DNA from: Elusimicrobiota bacterium
GTDB lineage: Bacteria; Elusimicrobiota; Endomicrobiia; Endomicrobiales; Endomicrobiaceae
Direction: 5' to 3'
Assembly: GCA_031274365.1 (NCBI GenBank)
Contig: JAISQF010000019.1
Coordinates: forward strand, 1 to 64,000
DNA length: 64,000 nt
A program made the position numbers and the translations under genes. Under the pieces are notes generated by a model. The model was not told where the DNA came from. It ran no database searches and worked only from the letters and a program-made list of their open reading frames with translations. Positions 17,290 through 26,176 of the stretch are shown here, in pieces (the stretch's first letter is position 1; each line of letters starts with the position of its first letter).

Positions 17290-18696
17290 ATGAATAAACC
17301 TATTTTTATAGACAATATCAGTTTGTCTTTTTCAAACAAAATTTATCTTAGCAATTTTTCAGCCGCAATTTATCCAAATGACCGCATAGCGCTAATAGGA
17401 CAAAACGGTTCTGGAAAATCTTCGCTGTTAAAAATAATAAAAGGCGAGATTTCTCCTTTGCAAGGCGAAGTTAAAGGAGGAGAATCTATAACATTTGGAT
17501 ATGTTCCGCAGCTTATTAAAGAATACGCCGATTTAAGCGGAGGAGAAAAATTCAACAAAAGTTTAAGCGCCGCCTTAAGCCTGCATCCCGACATTTTGCT
17601 TTTAGACGAACCGACAAATCATTTAGACCAAAGAAATAAAAAATCCCTAATGAATATGATTAAAAATTTTAAGGGCGCGGAAATTATAGTTTCTCACGAC
17701 GAGGAATTGTTGAGAAATTGCATAAATATTATTTGGCATATTGATAACGGCGGGATAAAAATATTTAGAGGAGAATATAACGATTATATAAACGACATTG
17801 AAAACAGAAGACATTCCGTCGAAGAGGAATTGAGAATTCTTAAAAAAGATAAAAAAGAAGTTCATAAATCTTTAATGAAAGAACAGAAAAGAGCCAAACA
17901 CTCTAAAGAACGCGGCGAAAAACTTGTTTCTCAAAAACGCTGGCTGCCGGCATTAGGCGATTTGAAAAAAAGTTACGCTTCAAAAAGTGCGGGCAAAAAA
18001 AACACCGGCATTGCCGAGAGAAGAAATGAAATAAACGACAGACTTTCCAATATCGGTTTTAGAGAAATTATAAAACCTAAATTCTCTCTTAAAGCCGGGG
18101 ATTGCGGGAATAAAACCATAGTCTCAATAAGTTCGGGATTTGCCGGATATACGGATGAAATGATCTTAGAAAATATTAATCTCTCTCTACAAAGCGGAGA
18201 ACGGCTGTCTATCATAGGCGATAACGGCAAAGGAAAAACTACTTTGTTTAAAGCTATTTTGAATTATCCTCAAATAAAAAAAAGCGGACTTTGGGACATC
18301 CCTAAAGCGCAGGACATTGGATATTTGGATCAAAATTATTCGGATTTAGACGATTCCAAAACGCCGTTTGAAACTATAAGCGAAATTATAGACACTACAA
18401 ATTACGACGAGATAAGAAATTTTTTGAATGATTTTCTGTTTAGAAAAAACGAGGAAGTAAATAAACCGATAGGATTTTTATCCGGCGGAGAAAGGGCGAG
18501 AATTAGTCTTGCAAAAATTGCCGCAAAAACGCCAAAACTTTTATTGATAGACGAAATTACAAATAATATAGATCTACAGACAAAAAAACATTGTCAAGAC
18601 GTTTTAAGCAAATATCCGGGCGCAATGATGATAATTTCTCATGATTTTACTTTTTTAGAAAATATAGGCATTAACAATAAATTTGAATTGTTTTGA
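17290..18696 (+). CDS. ABC-F family ATPase
   Basis: A soluble protein with two fused ABC domains and no membrane part, the hallmark of ABC-F proteins that act on ribosomes (translation factors of the EttA/Uup type or antibiotic-resistance proteins). Domain 1 has GQNGSGKSS, LSGGEKF and LLLDEPTNHLD. The linker (about 170-240) is charged and helical. Domain 2 has GDNGKGKTT, LSGGERARISLAK and LLIDEITNNID. At 468 residues it is shorter than typical EttA/Uup (about 550-635), and the second Walker B box reads DEITNN instead of the usual DEPTNH. The exact subfamily is not clear. It starts 14 nt after recG. Confidence 0.85.
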   Translation: MNKPIFIDNISLSFSNKIYLSNFSAAIYPNDRIALIGQNGSGKSSLLKIIKGEISPLQGEVKGGESITFGYVPQLIKEYADLSGGEKFNKSLSAALSLHPDILLLDEPTNHLDQRNKKSLMNMIKNFKGAEIIVSHDEELLRNCINIIWHIDNGGIKIFRGEYNDYINDIENRRHSVEEELRILKKDKKEVHKSLMKEQKRAKHSKERGEKLVSQKRWLPALGDLKKSYASKSAGKKNTGIAERRNEINDRLSNIGFREIIKPKFSLKAGDCGNKTIVSISSGFAGYTDEMILENINLSLQSGERLSIIGDNGKGKTTLFKAILNYPQIKKSGLWDIPKAQDIGYLDQNYSDLDDSKTPFETISEIIDTTNYDEIRNFLNDFLFRKNEEVNKPIGFLSGGERARISLAKIAAKTPKLLLIDEITNNIDLQTKKHCQDVLSKYPGAMMIISHDFTFLENIGINNKFELF

Positions 18697-18753
18697 AACG
18701 AAATTTTTGTATAGAAAAACAAGTTTCCGCTTATCCGTGCGCCCGCTTTTAAT

Positions 18754-19974
18754 TTATTTTTTTGACTTAATTTCTTTTATGATATTTGGAATTATCTCAA
18801 AAATATCGCCCTCTAAAGCATATGTCGCTATTTGCATCATCGGACATGAAGCGTCTCTGTTTATCGCTATGATAGTATCGGCCGAATTCATTCCAATCAA
18901 ATGCTGAATCTGTCCTGAAATCCCGCAAGCTATATAAACTTTAGGATCCACAGTCGTGCCCGTCTGTCCAATTTGATGAGAATAAGGTATCCAATCCGAA
19001 TCCACAGCCGCTCTCGAAGCGCCGACGGCTCCTCCTAAAAGATCTGCAAGTTCTTTCAACAGCTTAAATCCTTCCGCTCCACCCACGCCTCTTCCGCCGG
19101 AAACTATTATGTCGGCGTCTGAGACATTTATTTTAGCGCTTGTATCTTTTATAAATTGAACAAATTTTGTTCTGTTAAGCAATGTTGAATAATCTGTTTC
19201 AACTTCGATTATTTCGCCTTTGTGACCTTCTATAATTTTAGCTTGCTTAAAAACTTTATGACGAACGGTAGCCATTTGAGGACGATGTTGAGGAGTTAAA
19301 ATTGTCGCCATAATATTTCCGCCAAAAGCCGGACGCGTCTGATGCAAGTTTCTTGTCTGAGCGTCAATTGCAAGAGCCGTGCAGTCTGCGGTAAGTCCCG
19401 TTCCTATTCTTGCGGCAACTCTCGAAGCAAAAGATCTCCCGATATTTGTAGCGCCCATCAAAACTATTTCGGGTTTTTCTTTTTGTATAAGCCGAGTCAA
19501 AACGTCGGTATAAGGATCGTCTTGAAATTCGGCCAAAATAGGATTGTCAAAAATATAAACTTTATCGACGCCGCGATCAATTAAATCTTTAGCTTTTGAT
19601 TTTATATTCGAGCCTATCAAAACGGCGCTCAAAGGAACTGAAAGTTCCGACGCAAGTTTTTTCCCCTCGTTTAAAAGTTCAAAAACCACAGACGATATTT
19701 CTCCGTGTCTTTGCTCGGCATAAACCCAAATCCCTCTATATTTATCTTTATCGCTTCCCTGAGCCGGAGCGTCTTTTTGTAAATTAATAGCGTTAAATTT
19801 ACAAGCGCTTACGCAAGTTCCGCAATAAACGCATTTGTCCAAATCTATTTTTGCAAGTCCAAATTTTTTAGGATGACCGGGTCTTTCTTCCATAGAAATA
19901 GCGCCAAAAGGACATAGGCTTAAACATTGCCCGCAACCGACGCATTTATCGTTTAATATATTTATGCTCGACAT
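18754..19974 (-). CDS. etfA: Electron transfer flavoprotein alpha subunit with N-terminal 2[4Fe-4S] ferredoxin domain
   Basis: Residues 1-60 hold two [4Fe-4S] cluster motifs (CVGCGQCLSLCP and CVYCGTCVSACK). The rest is a full EtfA with the C-terminal FAD site (GGRGVGGAEGF, QIGQTGTTV, GISGQIQHLIG). At 406 residues it is much longer than plain EtfA (about 315). The ferredoxin-fused form is known from CarE of the Acetobacterium caffeyl-CoA reductase and related bifurcating complexes, where NADH oxidation is split between an acyl-CoA substrate and ferredoxin. The gene is third after an acyl-CoA dehydrogenase and etfB, the same order as carC-carD-carE. Confidence 0.93.
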   Translation of the reverse strand: MSSINILNDKCVGCGQCLSLCPFGAISMEERPGHPKKFGLAKIDLDKCVYCGTCVSACKFNAINLQKDAPAQGSDKDKYRGIWVYAEQRHGEISSVVFELLNEGKKLASELSVPLSAVLIGSNIKSKAKDLIDRGVDKVYIFDNPILAEFQDDPYTDVLTRLIQKEKPEIVLMGATNIGRSFASRVAARIGTGLTADCTALAIDAQTRNLHQTRPAFGGNIMATILTPQHRPQMATVRHKVFKQAKIIEGHKGEIIEVETDYSTLLNRTKFVQFIKDTSAKINVSDADIIVSGGRGVGGAEGFKLLKELADLLGGAVGASRAAVDSDWIPYSHQIGQTGTTVDPKVYIACGISGQIQHLIGMNSADTIIAINRDASCPMMQIATYALEGDIFEIIPNIIKEIKSKK

Positions 19975-19996
19975 TTTTATAAACTCCTTTTAGAAA

Positions 19997-20785
19997 TTAT
20001 ACTATTCCCAACTCTTTGAATTTTCCGACTATTGACAGAGCAATATCTTGAGGTTCGCCGCTAAATTTTTCTCCTCCCGTTCTTTGCGGAGGCGTGAAAA
20101 TTTTCATCACTTGAGTGGGCGAGCCGTCGAGTCCGACTCTTTTCAAATCGGCGTTCACATCAGCCGCAGTAAGCGTTTTTATCACGGCTTTTTTGGCGTT
20201 CATTTTACCTTTTAGAGACGGTATTCTCGGAACATTTATTTCTTTAACCACAGTCATAAGAATAGGAAAACCGCATTCTATCACATCATATCCGTCTTCC
20301 ATAAGCCTCTCGACTCTAATCGTTTTTCCGTCTATATTTTCAATTTTTTTCACATAAGCGATATGCGTAATGCCAAGCATCTCGGCAAGACCGGGACCAA
20401 CTTGAGCCGTGTCTCCGTCGGTAGCCTGTTTTCCGCAAAATATAATATCAAAATTTCCAAGATGCTTAATCGCCGACGACAAAGCATAAGCCGTTGCCAA
20501 AGTATCCGCTCCGCCAAAAGGTCTGTCGCACACCAAAACTCCCTCGTCCGCTCCTCTTGAAATAGCTTCTCTCAAAGCGCTTTCAGCTTGAGGAGGACCC
20601 ATAGTAATTACGGTAACTTTGCTTCCGGGATTTTTTTCTTTAAGTCTAACCGCTTCCTCAATAGCGTATTCGTCGAAAGGATTGATAATAGATTCAACTC
20701 CTTCTCTTTTTAATCTGCCGGTCTGAGAATCTATTTTTACATCGGTAGTATTGGGAACTTGTTTTATACAAGCTATTATATTCAT
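19997..20785 (-). CDS. etfB: Electron transfer flavoprotein beta subunit
   Basis: The 262-residue partner of EtfA. It opens with the typical NIIACIKQVPNT, and contains NPFDEYAIEEAVRLKE, VTVITMGPPQAE and GKQATDGDTAQVGPGLAEML, which bind FAD/AMP in the family. In bifurcating EtfAB this subunit holds the flavin that receives hydride from NADH. It sits 22 nt upstream of etfA and 20 nt downstream of the acyl-CoA dehydrogenase gene, so the three form one transcript. Confidence 0.94.
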   Translation of the reverse strand: MNIIACIKQVPNTTDVKIDSQTGRLKREGVESIINPFDEYAIEEAVRLKEKNPGSKVTVITMGPPQAESALREAISRGADEGVLVCDRPFGGADTLATAYALSSAIKHLGNFDIIFCGKQATDGDTAQVGPGLAEMLGITHIAYVKKIENIDGKTIRVERLMEDGYDVIECGFPILMTVVKEINVPRIPSLKGKMNAKKAVIKTLTAADVNADLKRVGLDGSPTQVMKIFTPPQRTGGEKFSGEPQDIALSIVGKFKELGIV

Positions 20786-20805
20786 TTTTACTCCTATGCC
20801 GATTT

Positions 20806-21987
20806 TTATTTATTTTTTGCCGCGGATTCTTTAATTAAATTTAGAGCGATTTCATTTTTTTGAATCTGGCTCGTCCCTTCATAGAGAGTCGTGATTTTTG
20901 CATCTCTCATCATTTTCTCGACGGGATAATCTCTGCAATAACCGTATCCGCCCAAAATCTGAACCGCATTTGTGGTAACTTTCATAGCCGTTTCGGAACA
21001 AAGCAATTTCGCCATAGCCGATTCTTTGCTCGTCCTTTTTTGCTCTTTTTCAGGCTTTCCAACATTAGCGTCAATCATTCTCGCCGTCGCATAAAGCAAA
21101 GCTCTCGCCGCTTCAACTTCTGTGGCCATATCCGCAAGCATATGTTGTATCCCTTGAAAAGAAGCTATCGGCTGGCCAAACTGAACTCTTTTGCGCGCAT
21201 AAATAACCGCTTCGTCGAGAGCGCCGGCTGCAATGCCTAATGCCTGAGCGGCAACACCCGGTCTCGAATTATCTAATGTGGCCTGCGCTATCATCAAGCC
21301 GTGTCCTTCTTTACCTAAAAGCTGATCTTTATGCACTTTGCAATTATTAAATATTAACTCTCTTGTTGACGAAGCTCTGATTCCCATTTTCTTTTCTTTT
21401 TTTCCAAATTCAAAACCCGCCATGCCTTTTTCTAAAATAAAACAAGAGATGCCTCTCGCGCCTCTTGCGGGATTTGTCTTTGCAAAAATAGTATAAGTTT
21501 CGGCTTCCCCTCCGTTTGTTATAAAACATTTTGTTCCGTTTAGAATATAATAATCGCCGTCTTTTACCGCCATAGTAGCCATACCCGTCGCATCCGATCC
21601 GGCGCCGGCTTCCGTTAAACCAAAAGCCGCAAGTTTTTTACCCGAAGCTATATCCGGCAAATATTTTGTTTTCTGTTCTTCACTGCCGGCTATAAGTATG
21701 GGAAGAGTTCCCAACGCGGTGGCGGCAAGCGATAAAGAAATAGCTCCGTCAACTTTGCATAATTCCTCAACCACTAAAACCAATCCCATTATTCCCTGGC
21801 CAAAACCGCCGTATTTTTCCGGAATATAAACGCCGCATAAATCAGCCTGAGCAAATTCTTTTACTATTTCCCAAGGAAATTCCTCTTTCTCATCATAATG
21901 CTCTCTGACGGGTTTCATTTTTTCAATTGCGATATTTCTCGCCGTTTCAACCATCATTTTTTCTTCTTCTGTTAAAAAATATTCCAT
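20806..21987 (-). CDS. Acyl-CoA dehydrogenase (butyryl/caffeyl-CoA reductase-like)
   Basis: This FAD enzyme of 393 residues catalyses alpha-beta oxidation or, with EtfAB, reduction of an enoyl-CoA. Visible motifs are FGLTEAGAGSDATGM and CFITNGGEAETY (FAD/substrate binding), GYGYCRDYPVEKMMRDAKI, and LYEGTSQIQK with the catalytic Glu at the position used by short-chain acyl-CoA dehydrogenases. No beta-hydroxybutyryl-CoA dehydrogenase, crotonase or thiolase is nearby, so butyrate formation is not supported by context. The substrate remains open (crotonyl-CoA, caffeyl-CoA-like aromatic, or acrylyl-CoA). Confidence 0.9.
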   Translation of the reverse strand: MEYFLTEEEKMMVETARNIAIEKMKPVREHYDEKEEFPWEIVKEFAQADLCGVYIPEKYGGFGQGIMGLVLVVEELCKVDGAISLSLAATALGTLPILIAGSEEQKTKYLPDIASGKKLAAFGLTEAGAGSDATGMATMAVKDGDYYILNGTKCFITNGGEAETYTIFAKTNPARGARGISCFILEKGMAGFEFGKKEKKMGIRASSTRELIFNNCKVHKDQLLGKEGHGLMIAQATLDNSRPGVAAQALGIAAGALDEAVIYARKRVQFGQPIASFQGIQHMLADMATEVEAARALLYATARMIDANVGKPEKEQKRTSKESAMAKLLCSETAMKVTTNAVQILGGYGYCRDYPVEKMMRDAKITTLYEGTSQIQKNEIALNLIKESAAKNK

Positions 21988-22023
21988 TTCATACTCCTTT
22001 TTTTTGCCTTTTTTAAGAATAGA

Positions 22024-22716
22024 TTATTTGCCTTTCAACTCCAACTCTTTTATATTGTCTATGGCTTTTTGCGCGGCGAATTGTTCGGCTTCTTTTTTAG
22101 AATGTCCTTTGCCGACGCCTAATAATCTTTTTCTCAGATAAACAGCCATCTCAAAATATTTATTGTGATCGGGACCGGTTTCTTTTAACACTTTATATTC
22201 CGGCAAAACGGCATATTGCGATTGGATAATTTCTTGTAATTTACTTTTAAAATCAGTTGTTTCAAAACTCGGCGGCTTGTGTAAAAATTTCAAAATAAAA
22301 TTTTTAGCTTCCTCAACTCCGCCGTCTAAATAAATGGCGCCTATAAGCGCTTCAAAAGAATCGCATAAAAGATTCTCGCGGCCTCTTGCTTTTTTTGTGT
22401 CCTGCCCTTTTCCCAGATAAACAAAATCTCCAAGCGATATTTCTTTTGCCCAAGCGCTGAGACTATGAGCTGAAACGATTTTTGATTTTAATTGGGAAAG
22501 TTCGCCTTCTTTATATTCGGGAAATTTTTTATACAAATTTTCCACGACAATGAAACCTAAAATACTGTCGCCCAAAAACTCCATTCTTTCATTATTGCTC
22601 TTTAGAGCAAATTCCGACGCATAAGAACTATGCGTCAGAGCCGTTCTTAGAATTTCTATATCGTTAAATTTATAAGAAATGACTTTTTGAAACTCGTCAA
22701 TATTTTTAGTCAACAT
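22024..22716 (-). CDS. rnc: Ribonuclease III
   Basis: RNase III cleaves double-stranded RNA in rRNA and mRNA processing. In type II CRISPR systems it can also cut crRNA:tracrRNA duplexes. The 230-residue protein has the signature NERMEFLGDSILG with the catalytic acidic residues, a second acidic helix (LLCDSFEALIGAIYLDGG) and a C-terminal double-stranded RNA-binding domain ending GKGHSKKEAEQFAAQKA. The start lies inside the end of fabF (11-nt overlap). The fabF-rnc junction is conserved in many bacteria. Confidence 0.96.
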   Translation of the reverse strand: MLTKNIDEFQKVISYKFNDIEILRTALTHSSYASEFALKSNNERMEFLGDSILGFIVVENLYKKFPEYKEGELSQLKSKIVSAHSLSAWAKEISLGDFVYLGKGQDTKKARGRENLLCDSFEALIGAIYLDGGVEEAKNFILKFLHKPPSFETTDFKSKLQEIIQSQYAVLPEYKVLKETGPDHNKYFEMAVYLRKRLLGVGKGHSKKEAEQFAAQKAIDNIKELELKGK

Positions 22717-23956
22717 ATCTTTTTACTACTACGGTAGTATTATGTCCGCCAAAACCAAGCGAATTTGAAAGAGCGGTATTTATCTGCTCCGCGCGGGCTT
22801 TGTTTGGGACATAATCCAAATCACAATCGGGATCCGGAGTTTCATAATTTATAGTGGGATGAATAAAACCGCCGGCAATTGAAACAAGTATGGCTATAAG
22901 CTCCACTCCCGCGGCCCCGCCTAAAATATGTCCGGTCATCGACTTTGTCGAGGATATTGGAATTTTATAAGCTCTGTCCCCAAAAACTTTTTTTATTGCG
23001 GAAGTCTCCGTTTTATCGTTTAATCCGGTGGAAGTTCCGTGAGCGTTTATATAATCGATTTCATCTTTTGAAATTCCGGCGCTCTTAATGGCGGCTTCCA
23101 TAGCTAATACCGCGGCTTTACCCTCGGGATCCGGCGCCGTAATATGATAAGCGTCGTCGGAAGCGCCAAAACCTATAAGCTCGCCATAAATTTTTGCGCC
23201 TCTATTTTTAGCATGCTCAAGAGTTTCAAGAACAACTATCCCCGCGCCTTCGCCCATTACAAAACCGTCCCTGTCTTTATCAAATGGTCTTGAGGCTCTT
23301 TGCGGATCGTCATTTCTTTGAGACAAAGCTTTCATTGAGCAAAACCCAGCCAAACCCAAAGGACTAATTACGCTCTCCGAGCCGCCGCTAATCATAATAT
23401 CCGCTTCGCCGGCCTGCAGAATTTTCATTGCGTCGCCCAAAGCGTGATTTGAAGACGAGCATGCGCTTGTAGTGGTGTAATTAGGTCCCGTGAAACCAAA
23501 TTTTATAGCTATTTCTCCCGGAAGAATATTAGATATTATCATCGGAATAAGAAAAGGACTTACGCGTTTTGGCCCTTTGGTTAAAAGAGTTTCAACTTCT
23601 TCTTCCATAACTCTCAAACCTCCCATACCAGTTCCCGTAACGACGCCGATTCTTGATAAATCCTCCTTTGAAAGATCTAATTTCGAATCTTCGACGGCTT
23701 GACAGGCGGCCACAAATCCTATTTGGGCAAACCTCGCCATCCTCCTGGCTTTTTTCTTATCAATATATTTCTCATATTTATCGAGATCAAAATTCTTTAC
23801 CGATCCCGCAATTTTAGTGGGATAATCAGTCGTGTCAAAATGCTCAATCAAAGACACGCCCGATTTCCCATTTTTTAGAGAATCTGTAAATTCATCTTTT
23901 CCGATACCGATAGGAGATATAACTCCCATTCCGGTGATAACAATTCTTTTTTTCAT
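22706..23956 (-). CDS. fabF: 3-oxoacyl-[acyl-carrier-protein] synthase II
   Basis: FabF elongates acyl-ACP by Claisen condensation with malonyl-ACP. The 416-residue thiolase-fold protein has the active-site Cys in TTSACSSSNHALGDA, the first catalytic His in NAHGTSTGLNDKTE and the second in SMTGHILGGAAG. Length matches E. coli FabF (413). It follows acpP by 24 nt in the fab operon. Confidence 0.96.
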   Translation of the reverse strand: MKKRIVITGMGVISPIGIGKDEFTDSLKNGKSGVSLIEHFDTTDYPTKIAGSVKNFDLDKYEKYIDKKKARRMARFAQIGFVAACQAVEDSKLDLSKEDLSRIGVVTGTGMGGLRVMEEEVETLLTKGPKRVSPFLIPMIISNILPGEIAIKFGFTGPNYTTTSACSSSNHALGDAMKILQAGEADIMISGGSESVISPLGLAGFCSMKALSQRNDDPQRASRPFDKDRDGFVMGEGAGIVVLETLEHAKNRGAKIYGELIGFGASDDAYHITAPDPEGKAAVLAMEAAIKSAGISKDEIDYINAHGTSTGLNDKTETSAIKKVFGDRAYKIPISSTKSMTGHILGGAAGVELIAILVSIAGGFIHPTINYETPDPDCDLDYVPNKARAEQINTALSNSLGFGGHNTTVVVKRYVD

Positions 23957-23980
23957 AGATGGAAAATTTTCCTCACAGTT

Positions 23981-24229
23981 TTATTTTTCGGCTTTTGCCG
24001 CATGCACGTTTATATACTCTATAGCATTTCCAACTGTTTGAATTTTCTCAGCCTCTTCATCAGGAATTTCAAGTCCAAATTCCTCTTCAAAAGCCATAAC
24101 CAATTCAACCGTATCCAATGAATCCGCGCCCAAATCATTAACAAAAGACGCTCCTGGAACCACCTCAGCCGGATCAACTCCTAATTGTTCTACGATAATT
24201 TCTTTTACTCTCGCCTCTGTATCTGCCAT
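23981..24229 (-). CDS. acpP: Acyl carrier protein
   Basis: An 82-residue acidic four-helix protein that carries growing fatty acyl chains on a phosphopantetheine arm. The attachment Ser is in the perfectly typical motif [13 protein letters not shown] slightly extended C-terminus (NVHAAKAEK) is present. It is placed between fabG and fabF as in most bacterial fab clusters, preceded by a strong AGGAGGAAG Shine-Dalgarno. Confidence 0.97.
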   Translation of the reverse strand: MADTEARVKEIIVEQLGVDPAEVVPGASFVNDLGADSLDTVELVMAFEEEFGLEIPDEEAEKIQTVGNAIEYINVHAAKAEK

Positions 24230-24304
24230 TTTCTTCCTCCTGTTTTTGTTTTTATTTAACTTCTTTTCTTATATTCCATTTATAACAACAAACGGAATTT
24301 TATT

Positions 24305-25048
24305 TTACATATACATTCCGCCGTTGACTGAAATCACATGTCCTGTTATATATGAAGAATCGTCGCTTGCCAAAAATAAAGCCGCTTTTGCGACGTCGGA
24401 GGCTTCTCCGAGCCGAGAAAGCGGTATCATTGACTGCATTGCCTGTCTTGCTTCTTGACTCAATGCATCCGTCATAGCGGTGCGGATAAATCCGGGCGCT
24501 ATGGCATTTACTAAAATATTTCTTGAGGCAAATTCTCTCGCACAGGTTTTTGTCATCGCTATCACCCCGCCTTTTGTAGCCGAATAATTGATCTGCCCCG
24601 CATTTCCCATTTGACCAACTACCGAAGCTATATTGATAATTCTCCCTTCTCTTTGTTTAAGCATCGGCTTGCTAATAGCTTTTATACAATTAAAAACTCC
24701 CTTCAAATTTACCGCTATCACGGCGTCCCAATCAGCCTCGGACATTCTCAAAACAAGATTATCTTTAGTAATTCCGGCATTGTTGACAAGTATATCTATT
24801 TTGCCGAATTTGTCAAGCGCACTTTTTACGAGATTTTCGCAATCGCTAAGTTTAACCACATTTGCTTCGACAGCCAATGTCTCCACACCGTATTTTGACT
24901 TAATTTCGTCGGCAGTTTTTTGAGCTAAATCTTGATTTATATCCGAAATAACCACCTTTGCACCCTCTTGCGCAAAAGTTTCGGCAATAGATTTTCCTAT
25001 GCCTTGCGCAGAACCGGTAATCAATGCCGCTTTTTCTTTTAATCTCAT
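24305..25048 (-). CDS. fabG: 3-oxoacyl-[acyl-carrier-protein] reductase
   Basis: FabG performs the first reduction in fatty-acid elongation using NADPH. The 247-residue short-chain dehydrogenase has the cofactor motif TGSAQGIGKSIAE, the NNAGIT structural motif and the Ser-Tyr-Lys triad in NIASVVGQMGNAGQINYSATKGG. It sits between fabD and acpP. A 91-nt gap to fabD and a 75-nt gap to acpP are larger than elsewhere in the operon but contain no obvious terminator. Confidence 0.95.
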   Translation of the reverse strand: MRLKEKAALITGSAQGIGKSIAETFAQEGAKVVISDINQDLAQKTADEIKSKYGVETLAVEANVVKLSDCENLVKSALDKFGKIDILVNNAGITKDNLVLRMSEADWDAVIAVNLKGVFNCIKAISKPMLKQREGRIINIASVVGQMGNAGQINYSATKGGVIAMTKTCAREFASRNILVNAIAPGFIRTAMTDALSQEARQAMQSMIPLSRLGEASDVAKAALFLASDDSSYITGHVISVNGGMYM

Positions 25049-25139
25049 TTTTATCTCCTATTTCACATCAGCAATACGATGTTTATTAAAAAAACAGCTT
25101 CTTATTATCTGAAATTGTAACGCAATCTCGCCGCTTTCG

Positions 25140-26072
25140 TTATTTATTAAGCTCGGATAAAGTTTTGTCTAAACTTGCGCTGTCTTCAATATTGAACGCT
25201 TTTTTACTTCTGTCTATTTTTCTTAAAAGTCCGGATAAAATTTTACCGGGGCCGATCTCAATAAAAATATCAAAATTAGAATTTATTATATTATTTATAC
25301 TTTCATTCCATTTAACCGCATTGTTTATTTGCTTAACAAGTTTATTTTTAATATCCGAAATATCGGAAGTTAAAGCGGCGTCGCAATTTGTATAAACGGG
25401 AAATTTTGGTTTAGAAAAAGAATATTTCTCCAATTCCCTAGCCATAGCCTCCGAAGCCGGCTTCATCAAAGACGAATGAAAAGGACCCGATACGTTTAAT
25501 ATTACGCACTTTAACGCTCCGGCATTTTTTGCAAGCTCTATGGCTTTATTTACGCCGTCAACCGTCCCCGCTATCACAATTTGACCCGGACAATTAAAAT
25601 TTACCGGCTCGCAAATCCCGTCGCAAGACGCTTGCTTGCAAACTTCCTCGACTTTATCGCTTGCCAATCCCAAAACGGCGGCCATTATTCCTTTATTTTG
25701 TTCCGACGCTTTTTGAAGAAAAGACCCTCTGGCTTTTACCATTTTTATACCGTCGGCAAAATCAAAAAAACCTGCCGCGCACAAAGCCGAATATTCTCCA
25801 AGCGAATGACCGGCGGAAACAAATTCAAAATTAGAAATATCAATATTATCCTCAAACGCTTTAAAAGCCGCTAAACTTACAGTAAAAATCGCAGGCTGCG
25901 TCCATTGCGTAAGTTTTAATATTTCCTCAGGTCCTTGAAAAATAATTTTTTTAAGTTCATCGCCGGCTAAATCAAATATTTCTCTGCTATTAGGATATTT
26001 ATCGTATAAATCCTTACCCATTCCAACGCTTTGAGAACCCTGCCCGGGAAACATCAAACAAACTTTTTTCAT
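25140..26072 (-). CDS. fabD: Malonyl CoA-acyl carrier protein transacylase
   Basis: FabD loads malonate onto ACP. The 310-residue protein starts with FPGQGSQSVGMGKDLY and has the nucleophile elbow GHSLGEYSALCAAG with the catalytic Ser. The paired His lies in VSGPFHSSLM, and IEIGPGKILSGLLRKI sits near the end. Length matches E. coli FabD (309). It is in operon order fabH-fabD-fabG. Confidence 0.95.
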   Translation of the reverse strand: MKKVCLMFPGQGSQSVGMGKDLYDKYPNSREIFDLAGDELKKIIFQGPEEILKLTQWTQPAIFTVSLAAFKAFEDNIDISNFEFVSAGHSLGEYSALCAAGFFDFADGIKMVKARGSFLQKASEQNKGIMAAVLGLASDKVEEVCKQASCDGICEPVNFNCPGQIVIAGTVDGVNKAIELAKNAGALKCVILNVSGPFHSSLMKPASEAMARELEKYSFSKPKFPVYTNCDAALTSDISDIKNKLVKQINNAVKWNESINNIINSNFDIFIEIGPGKILSGLLRKIDRSKKAFNIEDSASLDKTLSELNK

Positions 26073-26091
26073 TTATTATATACCGCCTTAT

Positions 26092-26176
26092 TTTATATTC
26101 TAACGACATCCCTCTAATCTCAACGCGGCAACAGAGCCGCAGATAAATATAGGTCTCGCTTTATATTCTAACGACA
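26092..26176. repeat. 17-bp direct repeat: fabH tail copied into the fabH-fabD gap
   Basis: The 17-mer TTTATATTCTAACGACA occurs at 26092-26108 and again at 26160-26176, where it encodes the last residues and stop of fabH. The two copies are 68 nt apart. It looks like a small tandem duplication whose outer copy has no coding role. It could provide a slip-mispairing deletion site but has no evident function. Confidence 0.7.
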
